Assembly (NCBI RefSeq): GCF_900148505.1
Contig: NZ_FRXO01000009.1
Location: 62,001-126,000 of the forward strand
Direction: 5' to 3'
DNA: 64,000 nt
Source of the DNA: Pseudoxanthobacter soli DSM 19599
GTDB taxonomy: Bacteria > Pseudomonadota > Alphaproteobacteria > Rhizobiales > Segnochrobactraceae
Every line of letters begins with the position of its first letter. Position 1 is the stretch's first letter. A program made the position numbers and the translations under genes. Positions 10,303 to 17,873 of this stretch are shown here, in pieces. The notes beneath the pieces were generated by a model. The model searched no databases. It was not told where the DNA came from and saw only the letters and a list, made by a program, of their open reading frames with translations.

Positions 10303-11277
10303 ATGCTCGACATGTCCCGCCGCGCGTTTGCCCGTGGCTTGCCTCTCGGCATCGCCGGGCTCGGCCTCATGCCCCTCCTCCGCCCGGTTCCGGCCTCGGC
10401 GGCGGCCGGCGAGGCCCCGGTCGCGACGGTGACGCCGCTCGCGCAGATCGGCATCGGCCGCTTCACCGTGACCGCGCTGACCGACGGCTATGCGGACATG
10501 CCCTACACCTTCTTTCCCGGGCGCACCGCCGCCGAGGTCGAACAGGCCGCAGTGGCACAGTTCACCGCCCGGCCGAGCGGCGTGCGCTTCCTGTTCAACC
10601 AGTACCTGATCGACGACGGCGAGCGGCGAATCCTGATCGACACCGGACCGGCGGGATCCATCGGGCAGACCGGGGCGCTGCCGCAGGCGCTTGCCGCGCT
10701 CGGCCTCAAGCGGGAAGAGATCGACGCGGTCATCGTCACGCACATGCACGAGGACCACATGGGCGGGCTGATCGCGGGCGGAAAGAACAATTATCCGAAC
10801 GCCGAGCTCCACATCGACCGGCGCGATATCGTCCACTGGACCGACCCGGCGAAGCGCGCCGGCGCGCCCGACTACCTGCAGAACAGCTTCCGCATGGCGC
10901 CGGATGTGGTGCAGCTCTATCCCCGGCTGCAGGCGATCGACGGCGAGCGCGAAATCGTGCCCGGCGTCTCCATCGTCGACCTGACCGGCCACACGCCGGG
11001 CCACATCGGCGTGCGGGTGGAGGACGGCGGGAAGAGCCTCATCATGGTGTCCGACATGGTGTTTCCCGTCGTGCACCCCGGCGCGACCGACGTCGGCTTC
11101 CTGTTCGAGCAGGACCGTGCGGCGGCGCAGGCGATGCGCGACCGCTTCTTCCCGCAGGCCGCCGCGGAAGGCGCGCTGATCGCGGCGACGCATATGCCCT
11201 TCCCCGGCCTCGGCCGCATCGTCGCCGACCGCGGCCAGTTGCGCTGGCAGGTGTCGGACTGGGCCTTGCAGGGCTGA
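10303..11277 (+). CDS. Tat-exported metallo-beta-lactamase-fold hydrolase
   Basis: A 324-residue protein. The N terminus (SRRAFARGLPLGIAGLGLMPLL, cleavage near PASAAAG) is a twin-arginine signal, so the enzyme folds in the cytoplasm and acts in the periplasm. The metal-binding motif THMHEDHMGG is the HxHxDH signature of the metallo-beta-lactamase superfamily, and further His/Asp ligands follow (GHTPGH; SDMVFPVVHP). The group includes lactonases and other hydrolases; the substrate is unknown. A strong AGGAGGAGG ribosome site precedes ATG 10303. It is probably controlled by the divergent LysR gene and may be co-transcribed with the flavin-oxidase-like gene 59 bases downstream. Confidence 0.9.
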   Translation: MLDMSRRAFARGLPLGIAGLGLMPLLRPVPASAAAGEAPVATVTPLAQIGIGRFTVTALTDGYADMPYTFFPGRTAAEVEQAAVAQFTARPSGVRFLFNQYLIDDGERRILIDTGPAGSIGQTGALPQALAALGLKREEIDAVIVTHMHEDHMGGLIAGGKNNYPNAELHIDRRDIVHWTDPAKRAGAPDYLQNSFRMAPDVVQLYPRLQAIDGEREIVPGVSIVDLTGHTPGHIGVRVEDGGKSLIMVSDMVFPVVHPGATDVGFLFEQDRAAAQAMRDRFFPQAAAEGALIAATHMPFPGLGRIVADRGQLRWQVSDWALQG

Positions 11278-11336
11278 CGGCCGGCGCGCCAGAGCGCATG
11301 CTATCGACAGCGAAACAGGGACAGCGAGGCAGTAAT

Positions 11337-12026
11337 ATGCGCAACGGCTATCTCGAGATCGCGTCGACGCCCTCGGTCGAGGCCGCGCAGGAGCATTATG
11401 GCAGTGCGGCCCGGTGGGCGCGGGCCGGCGATCGGGGCACGGCGGGAGGCGATTTCACGGACGAGGATGTCCGCAACCGCCGCCTCGGCCCGCCAGAGCG
11501 GGCGTTCATCGCCGAGCGCGACGGCTTCTATCTGGCGAGCGTGTCGGAGACAGGGTGGCCCTATGTGCAATATCGCGGCGGGCCGCCGGGCTTCCTGAGG
11601 GTCGTCGACGAGGCGACACTCGGTTTCGCGGATTTCCGCGGCAACCGGCAATACATCACCACCGGCAATGTGGAGGCGCACAACCGGGTGTCGCTGTTCC
11701 TGATGGACTACGCCCATCGCCAGCGCCTCAAGATCTTCGGCCGCATGCGCATCCTCGATGCGGCTGACGACCCTGCGCTGGCCGAACGGCTGATCGTGGC
11801 GGGCTATCCGGCGCGCGTCGAACGCCTCGTCACGATCGCGGTGGAGGCGTTCGACTGGAACTGCCCGCAGCACATCACGCCTCGCTTCACCGAGACGGAA
11901 CTGGCGGCGGCGCTCGCCCCCGTGCGCGACGAACTCGCGACGCTTCGGCAGGAGAACGCCCGGCTGCGGCAGGAACTGCACGCGCGCCAGACCCGCGACG
12001 GCGACGCCACCGAGCGCCCCATCTGA
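11337..12026 (+). CDS. Pyridoxamine 5'-phosphate oxidase-family flavoprotein
   Basis: A 229-residue protein of the PNPOx-like split-barrel family. These bind FMN or F420/heme and reduce or oxidise small molecules. Visible features are FIAERDGFYLASVSETGWPY, the barrel segment around GNRQYITTGNV, and AHNRVSLFLMDY. After residue 195 a short charged helix (LATLRQENARLRQELHA) looks like a coiled coil. I prefer ATG 11337 (MRNGYLEI) over an in-frame ATG at 11298 because the extra residues look non-conserved. It follows the exported hydrolase gene, so the two probably share a transcript. The substrate is unknown. Confidence 0.85.
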   Translation: MRNGYLEIASTPSVEAAQEHYGSAARWARAGDRGTAGGDFTDEDVRNRRLGPPERAFIAERDGFYLASVSETGWPYVQYRGGPPGFLRVVDEATLGFADFRGNRQYITTGNVEAHNRVSLFLMDYAHRQRLKIFGRMRILDAADDPALAERLIVAGYPARVERLVTIAVEAFDWNCPQHITPRFTETELAAALAPVRDELATLRQENARLRQELHARQTRDGDATERPI

Positions 12027-12036
12027 TCCCGCCGCC

Positions 12037-12636
12037 TCATCCGCGCGGAACCGGATGGGCGGGCCAGGCGAGCATTGCGAGCGCGATCATCCCGCGCACA
12101 TCGTCGACGGTGGCGCCTGCCTGAGGCAGGTTCATCACGGCCTGCAGCACGCCAAGAAAGTGCCAGGCGAGGCGCTCGATATCCGCCGCCGGCGAGAGTT
12201 CCCCCGCCTCCACCGCTTCGCGGAAGAGGTCGCCGAGGATCGCGCGCTGCCTCGCAAGTCCTTCCAGTGCCACCGCCTTTCCGGCCGGCGGCAGATCGCC
12301 CATCTCGGCGCACGAGCGGACAAGCAGGCAGCCCGGCGGGCGGGTGCGGCGGCGCTCCTCCGTCGGCAGCAGCCCCATGAGCAGTGCCTGCAACCGCTCG
12401 CGGTGCGAGGCGCCCTGCGCAGCATTCATGCGGGCGACGACGCGACCGACATAGGCCGCCAGCACCTCGCGAAACAACCCCTCCTTGTCGCCGAACCGCT
12501 TGTAGAGGCTCGACCGCGACAACCCCATCGCTGCTGAGAGCTGATCGATGGAGGCCGCGGCATAGCCGTGCCGCCAGAAGATTTCCATTGCCGCGTCGAT
12601 CACGGACGCCTCGTCGAACTGGGGTCTGCCGCTCAT
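12037..12636 (-). CDS. TetR-family repressor
   Basis: A 199-residue TetR-type regulator. Residues about 8-55 form the DNA-binding domain (ASVIDAAMEIFWRHGY, then SIDQLSAAMGLSRSSLYKRFGDKEGLF). The rest is the all-helical ligand domain, with a Cys-containing CLLVRSCAEMGD segment typical of the YxaF/AcuR-like subgroup (TetR_C_7-type). An ATG at 12654 is in frame, but ATG 12636 has a better ribosome site (AGCAGGG) and starts with the conserved MSGRPQF. The gene is divergent from a metallo-beta-lactamase-fold gene. A near-perfect palindrome between them is the probable operator for both. Confidence 0.93.
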   Translation of the reverse strand: MSGRPQFDEASVIDAAMEIFWRHGYAAASIDQLSAAMGLSRSSLYKRFGDKEGLFREVLAAYVGRVVARMNAAQGASHRERLQALLMGLLPTEERRRTRPPGCLLVRSCAEMGDLPPAGKAVALEGLARQRAILGDLFREAVEAGELSPAADIERLAWHFLGVLQAVMNLPQAGATVDDVRGMIALAMLAWPAHPVPRG

Positions 12637-12657
12637 GAAAGCCCTGCTTGACATCTT

Positions 12658-12694
12658 GGACCGATCGTTCCATTAATTTTGGAACGATCGGTTC
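12658..12694. promoter_or_regulatory. TetR operator (inverted repeat)
   Basis: Arms GGACCGATCGTTCC and GGAACGATCGGTTC flank ATTAATTTT. Thirteen of 14 arm bases pair, and each arm also contains the palindrome CGATCG. It lies just upstream of the tetR-type gene and of the divergent transcript, and covers the likely minus-strand promoter, as expected for autorepression. Confidence 0.8.
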
Positions 12695-12961
12695 AGAATA
12701 CCTGTACAGATGCCCATGTTCAAGTGCCGCGCCTGTTCAGGTGTCGCCCGGTCGCGCATCGCCGACGGCTCATTGAGTGGGCCGGAGACGCCGCCTCGAC
12801 GCCGGCCGCGCACGATGTGTTGGCGCAGGCATCTGCGGCGCCGGCCATGCGAGGCGGGCTCGCGCCCACCGCGATTCATCTCCCCCGGAGCCGCCCCGAT
12901 GCCATTCGGCATCGCAGACAGGGCGGCCGTGCCGGTGACGACCCCAAGAAAGGAAGCAGCG

Positions 12962-13825
12962 ATGACCGACGAAACCGCCCCCGCCCCCCTCGGCTGGGAC
13001 CTGTTCATCCGCAAGCGCGCCAGCGCGACCCAGGGCGTTCCGCCGGGCAAGGAAAGCCTGTGCTGGGTGGCGAACACCGTGACGCTGATCCGCGGCGCGC
13101 GCGAGGCCGTTCTGGTCGACACCTTCCTCAGCGACGTCCACACGGCCGAACTCGCGGACTGGATTGCGGCGCAGGGCCTGCCGCTGCGCACCATCTACCT
13201 GACCCACGCCCACCCCGACCACTTCTTCGGGCTGGCCCTGCTGCTCGCACGCTTCCCCGAAGCCCGGGCGGTGGCGATGCCGGAGGTGGTGGCGGCGATG
13301 CGCGTGCAGTCCTCTCCCGCGATGGTGGAAGACAACTGGCGCCGCCGCTTCCCCGGCCAGGTTCCGGACCGCCTGACGGTGGCGGAAGCGCTCGACGGCG
13401 ACAGCTTCACGCTGGAAGGCCACACGCTGCGCACGATCCCGCTCGGCCACACCGACACCGACGCCACCACGGGGCTGCACATCCCCTCGCTCGGTCTCGT
13501 CGTCGCGGGAGACGCCGTCTATAACGAGACACACCCGTACCTGACGGAGACCGACCGCGCCGGCCGGAAATCCTGGCTCGTCGCGCTCGACCGCATCGAG
13601 GCGCTCGCCCCGACCGCCGTCGTCGTCGGCCATGGCCCGCTCGATCCGGACAACAGCCCGTTCCACATCGCCGCCACCCGCCGCTACATCCAGGACTTCG
13701 ACCGCCTCGACCGCGAGACCACGACGGCCCGCGAACTCTACGACGCCATGCTCGCCCTCTACCCCGACCGCATCAACCCCGGCTCGCTCTGGGGCGCCGC
13801 CCATGCGGCGAAGGCGGAGATTTGA
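12962..13825 (+). CDS. Metallo-beta-lactamase-fold hydrolase (cytoplasmic)
   Basis: A 287-residue protein with the THAHPDHFFG metal-binding motif (HxHxDH), a later LGHTDTDATTG segment, and GDAVYNETHPY as the second-half ligand region. It has no signal peptide. Proteins of this type are often annotated as quorum-quenching lactonase-like or glyoxalase II-like; the substrate is unknown. I chose ATG 12962 (MTDETAPAP), preceded by AAGGAAG; frames open upstream to 12710 have no coding character. It is divergent from tetR, sharing the palindromic operator at 12.67 kb, so it is probably repressed by that protein. The leader of about 265 bases shows nothing further. Confidence 0.88.
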   Translation: MTDETAPAPLGWDLFIRKRASATQGVPPGKESLCWVANTVTLIRGAREAVLVDTFLSDVHTAELADWIAAQGLPLRTIYLTHAHPDHFFGLALLLARFPEARAVAMPEVVAAMRVQSSPAMVEDNWRRRFPGQVPDRLTVAEALDGDSFTLEGHTLRTIPLGHTDTDATTGLHIPSLGLVVAGDAVYNETHPYLTETDRAGRKSWLVALDRIEALAPTAVVVGHGPLDPDNSPFHIAATRRYIQDFDRLDRETTTARELYDAMLALYPDRINPGSLWGAAHAAKAEI

Positions 13826-13853
13826 GGGGATGAAAGACAGGGCGACGCACGGT

Positions 13854-13881
13854 CCCCATGCGGCGGTTTCGCCGCATGGGG
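13854..13881 (+). terminator. Strong hairpin after the hydrolase gene
   Basis: A perfect 12-bp stem (CCCCATGCGGCG / CGCCGCATGGGG) with a GTTT loop, 28 bases after the stop codon. There is no T tract, but the GC-rich stem position fits a transcript end. Confidence 0.6.
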
Positions 13882-14056
13882 GAATGCCGCAAGCCGCTGA
13901 ACCGCACCAGATTGGCCGAGCGGACTGGCGCGAGGACCGGACGTTCGACGCAGCGGCGCCGAATGGTCGGGTTGGAGCCAGAACAGGTGTGACCGGCTTT
14001 GCTCGCTACGCGAAGTCGCCGCGCAGGAGGAACTGATGTGATCGCGCTCGGGCGTG

Positions 14057-14443
14057 TCAGGCGAGTTGCGCTTCGATCGCAGCCTTGTCGACGACCGACC
14101 AGACGCGCGCGATCTTTGCACCGCGGAATTCGTAGAAGACGTTCTCCGTGAACGAGACACGGCGACCATAGACCGGAAGGCCGAGAAAGAGGCCGGTCGG
14201 CCGGCAATCGAAGGCGAGCCGCGCGCCGATGATCGGGGTGTCCTCGATCAGGAGATCAAGCCTGAAGGCGAGATCGGGTATCTGCCGGAAGTCCTCCTCC
14301 AGCATGGCCCGATAGCCGGCCAGTCCGAAGCTCCGGCCATTGTGTTCGACATCGGCCGTCACGAACCGGCTGAGGCTCAGCCAGTCCTGAGCATTCAAGC
14401 AGGCGATATAGCAACGATAGATATCGGCGATGGTGGCGGACAC
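14057..14443 (-). CDS. SnoaL-like ester cyclase / NTF2-fold protein
   Basis: A 128-residue single-domain protein of the SnoaL-like/ketosteroid-isomerase (NTF2) fold. The opening helix is DIYRCYIACLNAQDW, then FVTADVEHNGRSFGLAGYRAMLEEDFRQIPD, then a sheet region GLPVYGRRVSFTENVFYEFRGAKIARVWSVVD. This is the ester cyclase pattern, with Asp and His near the pocket. It usually acts on small polyketide-like or unknown substrates, and often sits beside oxidoreductases. It stands alone on the minus strand, with the LysR gene and a repeat element upstream. ATG 14443 is the only sensible start. Confidence 0.85.
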   Translation of the reverse strand: MSATIADIYRCYIACLNAQDWLSLSRFVTADVEHNGRSFGLAGYRAMLEEDFRQIPDLAFRLDLLIEDTPIIGARLAFDCRPTGLFLGLPVYGRRVSFTENVFYEFRGAKIARVWSVVDKAAIEAQLA

Positions 14444-14644
14444 CAGGCAGCCTCCGATAGTGCAAAGGAACGACGGCTGGCGATCGTCGGCGCAATTCAG
14501 AAATGGGGGCTGGTCTGCGCGTTACCCAGGGCAACACGGCGCACGGAACCTTTGCACGGAGCGCACGGGTGGCCGTCACCGCGGCGCTGACGCCCGTCCT
14601 CGCGCCAAACCAAGCGGGGCAGGCGCCCTCCTGCGGCCCGTGGC

Positions 14645-14760
14645 TAGAGCATATCCCGTTCAGACCGGATCGATCCGAACGATAAGGATATGTTCTAGCT
14701 TTTGACTCTGAAGCGATTTCTTGTCGATCTGATGATTCCATCAGATCGGAAAGCGCTCTA
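14645..14760 (-). repeat. Palindromic intergenic repeat, copy A
   Basis: One unit of a ~115-bp family, in reverse orientation, from TAGAGCATATCC to GCGCTCTA. It contains the two family hairpins (arms GATCTGATG/CATCAGATC, and GTTCAGA... with decayed pairing here). CTAG flanks both sides. The right edge provides the TAG stop codon of the LysR gene that ends at 14758. Confidence 0.92.
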
Positions 14761-15684
14761 GGGCCGAAGCGTCTCTGCCAGATAGTCCAAAAAGCATCGG
14801 ACCCGGGCGGGAATATGCGAGCCGCCGACGAAAAGGGCGTGGACTTCCTCCGTATCGCCCGGATTGAACTCCTCCAACAGGGGCGTCAGCGCGCCCGACC
14901 GTATCTCTTCCTCGACGGTAATGGTCCCGACCCGCGTGATGCCAACGCCACCGATCGCGAGCTGTCTCAGCGTATCGCCGTTATCGGCCTCGACACTCCC
15001 CTTGATGGCGAGCGCATAAAGGCGCCCATCCCTCAGGAAGGGCCAGACCGGTGCGGTGCGTTTGAAATTGAAGCCGAGGCAGTCATGGGTGTGCAAGTCT
15101 TCGGGCATTTTGGGGTGCCCGCGGCGCGCCAGATAGTCCGGCGACGCGACGATCACCTTTCGGGTCTGGGCAAGCTTTCGGGCAACCAGCGGCGTGTCCG
15201 CCAGAGGACCCACCCGAATCGCCACATCAGCTTGACCGGCCGCGATGTCGACGACGGCGTCGGTCAAGCTGATGTCCAGCACTATGTCCGGATAACGCTG
15301 GATGAACCCGCCGAGCACGGGCAGCAGGAACATCCGCCCATACTCGATCGAAGCACTGACGCGCAGCCGCCCTCTCGGCGAACTCCGATGGGAGATCAGT
15401 TGCTCGGTTTCGCGGACGTCGGCCAGGATGCGGCGCGCGGCCGAGAGATAGCTGGCCCCTTCGGGGGTCAGCGTCAGCAGCCGCGTCGTTCGCAGCAGGA
15501 GCCGGACGCCGAGCCGTTCCTCCATGTGATCGATGACGCGCGAAACGGACGATGGAGCCATAGCGACTTTCCGCGCCGCCGCGGAGAAGCTCCCGTTCTC
15601 GGCGACCAGCGCGAACAGTTCCAGCTCCCTGCCCCAATCTGCCGAAGGAGCCCTACGATGCGCGGGATGCAAAGGACCTCTCAT
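14758..15684 (-). CDS. LysR-family transcriptional regulator
   Basis: A 308-residue LysR regulator: winged helix at residues about 20-78 (ELELFALVAENGSFSAAARK, SSVSRVIDHMEERLG), then the effector-binding domain. It is divergent from the epoxide hydrolase gene 80 bases away, its likely target. The stop codon TAG lies exactly at the end of repeat copy A, so the 3' end of the gene coincides with an insertion site. ATG 15684 is taken as start; the first 18 residues are unusually Arg/His-rich, and a start nearer WGRELELF is possible. Confidence 0.93.
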   Translation of the reverse strand: MRGPLHPAHRRAPSADWGRELELFALVAENGSFSAAARKVAMAPSSVSRVIDHMEERLGVRLLLRTTRLLTLTPEGASYLSAARRILADVRETEQLISHRSSPRGRLRVSASIEYGRMFLLPVLGGFIQRYPDIVLDISLTDAVVDIAAGQADVAIRVGPLADTPLVARKLAQTRKVIVASPDYLARRGHPKMPEDLHTHDCLGFNFKRTAPVWPFLRDGRLYALAIKGSVEADNGDTLRQLAIGGVGITRVGTITVEEEIRSGALTPLLEEFNPGDTEEVHALFVGGSHIPARVRCFLDYLAETLRP

Positions 15685-15764
15685 CGCCAGGAGCCTACAC
15701 AGCCCGGATCATGACGTCCATTTCTGTGTCAGGTCACCCAAAGTCGACCAGCCAGGAGAACGCT

Positions 15765-16898
15765 ATGGTTACTCCCTTTGTCATCGATATCCCCGAACGT
15801 CGCATTGCCGCTATTCGGAGCAAAATCGCGCAGTACGATTGGGATAGTCTCCCGGATGTGGGCGGCTGGTCGGCCGGCATTGGCAAAGATGACCTGCGGC
15901 GGATTGTTTCCTATTGGCAGGAGGCCTTCGACTGGCGTGCAGTCGAGCGCCGGCTGAACGAGCTGCCCAACTTCACGACCGAGATCGATCGCGAGCGCAT
16001 TCATTTCCTGCACAAGCGCGGAAATGGCACGAGGCCGCCGCTGCTGTTGCTGCACGGATGGCCTGGCTCTTATCTTGAGTTCGATCGGTTGCTCGATCCG
16101 CTGGCATCGGCCGGACATGACGTCGTGGTGCCATCGCTTCCCGGGTTCGCGTTCTCGAGCCCGATCACGGGCATCATCGGACCGAGGCGAACCGCCGCGC
16201 TTATGCATGGCCTGATGCAGCGCTTGTTCGGGCAAACCCGCTACTTCGTTCAGGGCGGCGACTGGGGATCGGGTATCGCGAGCTGGATGGCCATGGATCA
16301 GCCGCAAGCGCTGCTCGGCTTTCATATGAACATGGTCAGCGTGTTCGCAGAAGACGCCGTTCCCGCTTCGCTTGAAGAGAAGGACTGGTTCACGCGTCGA
16401 GCAGCCATCCTCGATTGGGAGCAAGGATACAGCCACGAGCAGGGCACCCGGCCGCAGACATTGGGCGTGGCCATGGCTGATAGCCCCGTCGGGGCCGCCG
16501 CTTGGATAGTGGAGAAGTTCGGCGTCTGGGCGGATCTGCCGCGGCGCGCAGACGGCAGCCCCGATCTCTGGAGTCGCTTCTCGGAAGAGCAACTGCTCAC
16601 GAACATCATGCTTTATGTCGCCCCGCCTGCGGTCGTGACGGCGAGCTGGATCTATCGCGGGCAGCGGCTGGAAGGAGCCGATCGCTTTCCGGCCGGCTCA
16701 CGCGTCGAGACGCCGATGGGGTGCGCAGCTTTTCGAGACCCGGTTTTCCTGCCGCCGCCACGCTCGTTTGCCGCAAAGACTTACAACATCGCTCATTGGA
16801 CCGATATGCCGCGCGGAGGCCACTTCGCCGCCATGGAAGAACCGCAGCTCTTGCTGGCTGACCTCCAGGCCTTTATCGCAACGGTGTCGCTGCCCTAA
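15765..16898 (+). CDS. Epoxide hydrolase (alpha/beta hydrolase, EHN domain)
   Basis: A 377-residue protein with an N-terminal epoxide hydrolase N-domain (residues 1-110, IPERRIAAIRSKIAQYDWDS) and an alpha/beta hydrolase core. It has the oxyanion motif HGWPGS, nucleophile elbow GGDWGSG (catalytic Asp) and a C-terminal catalytic His in RGGHFAAMEEP. Tyr residues of the lid are in place (YRGQRLEG region). This is the juvenile-hormone-epoxide-hydrolase-like bacterial family, which opens epoxides to diols. ATG 15765 follows CAGGAGA; upstream in-frame residues are not conserved-looking. It is divergent from a LysR gene that probably regulates it. Confidence 0.92.
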   Translation: MVTPFVIDIPERRIAAIRSKIAQYDWDSLPDVGGWSAGIGKDDLRRIVSYWQEAFDWRAVERRLNELPNFTTEIDRERIHFLHKRGNGTRPPLLLLHGWPGSYLEFDRLLDPLASAGHDVVVPSLPGFAFSSPITGIIGPRRTAALMHGLMQRLFGQTRYFVQGGDWGSGIASWMAMDQPQALLGFHMNMVSVFAEDAVPASLEEKDWFTRRAAILDWEQGYSHEQGTRPQTLGVAMADSPVGAAAWIVEKFGVWADLPRRADGSPDLWSRFSEEQLLTNIMLYVAPPAVVTASWIYRGQRLEGADRFPAGSRVETPMGCAAFRDPVFLPPPRSFAAKTYNIAHWTDMPRGGHFAAMEEPQLLLADLQAFIATVSLP

Positions 16899-17018
16899 AA
16901 CCTCCCTGACGCAGGCTTGCCTTCCAGGCAGCACCTCCTCGCGGCGCGTTGCCGCCGAAGTGTGTCGGTCCCCTCGACGTCCGCTTTCTCCAACGGCCGC
17001 CCGAGGCCCGCCGATCCG

Positions 17019-17029
17019 CCCCCCCCCCC
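17019..17029. repeat. Homopolymeric C11 tract
   Basis: Eleven consecutive C residues in the intergenic region after the epoxide hydrolase gene. Such tracts are slippage-prone. No reading frame depends on it here. Confidence 0.9.
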
Positions 17030-17041
17030 AAAGGGACGCCT

Positions 17042-17163
17042 CTAGAGCGCTTTCCGATCTGATGGAATCATCAGATCGACAAGAAATCGCTCCAGATTCA
17101 AAACCCTGAGCATATCCTTTCCTTGTCGTTCAGATCGGTTCGATCTGAACGGGTTATGCTCTA
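17042..17163 (+). repeat. Palindromic intergenic repeat, copy B
   Basis: Full unit from TAGAGCGCTTTCC to ATGCTCTA, forward, slightly longer than the others (extra CCT around the middle). Both hairpins are intact: GATCTGATG-GAAT-CATCAGATC and GTTCAGATC-GGTTC-GATCTGAAC. It is flanked by CTAG on the left and CTAA on the right. The remaining 203 bases to the next gene hold nothing recognised. Confidence 0.92.
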
Positions 17164-17366
17164 AGGGCGGCCGAGTGGGCGCCGGCACCCTTGTGTCCGC
17201 CCTCGATGGACCCATCGAGCCTGCTCGCAACCGGATTCAGGAGCGCATGGCGGCCCTACGAGCCGCCTCCGAGTCGATGGGCGGCGCGGTCGTGTCACAT
17301 TCGGGCCGCTTGCGTCGTCATCGCTTCGAACGTCGATCTCCGGCGTTCCGAGCACAGGCATGAGAC

Positions 17367-17822
17367 ATGAGCGAGAACACGCGACTGGTCTGGAACGAGG
17401 TGGCGCCGCAGGGCGCCAAGGCGCTCTACGGCATCCACCACTACATCACCACGGGCACCGCCCTGCCCCATGAACTCATCCACCTTGTCTTCCTGCGGGT
17501 CTCGCAGATCAACGGCTGCGCCCACTGCATCGACCTGCACACGCGCGACCTGCTCAAGACGATGCCGCTCGAAAAGGTCGTCCTCGTTCCGGTCTGGGCC
17601 GAGGTGCCGCATCTGTTCTCTGAACAGGACCGCGCCGCTCTCGCCTGGGCAGAGGAGGTCACGCTGGTCAGCGAGACCCACGCCTCAGACGAGGCCTACG
17701 CGGCGGCCAGCGCCGCCTTCACGCCGAAGGACCTGGTGGATCTCACGATCACCATTGCGGCGATGAACGCGTTCAATCGGCTTGGGGCGCCCTTTCGACT
17801 GCCTGTCCAGGCGAAGGCCTAG
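17367..17822 (+). CDS. AhpD-like / carboxymuconolactone decarboxylase-family protein
   Basis: A 151-residue all-helical protein. The active motif INGCAHCIDLH gives the Cys-x-x-Cys and His of the AhpD-like alkylhydroperoxidase core, which reduces peroxides using thiols. The helix that follows, including LSWAEEVTLVSE-like residues, matches the CMD family. It stands between a repeat element and a convergent amidase gene. ATG 17367 gives the usual family length, but its ribosome site is weak. Peroxidase activity is likely from CxxC; the physiological substrate is unknown. Confidence 0.9.
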   Translation: MSENTRLVWNEVAPQGAKALYGIHHYITTGTALPHELIHLVFLRVSQINGCAHCIDLHTRDLLKTMPLEKVVLVPVWAEVPHLFSEQDRAALAWAEEVTLVSETHASDEAYAAASAAFTPKDLVDLTITIAAMNAFNRLGAPFRLPVQAKA

Positions 17823-17873
17823 GACCGATCGGGCGGGAACCGTTTCCGTCGCGGCGATGTGCTCCACGTCATG

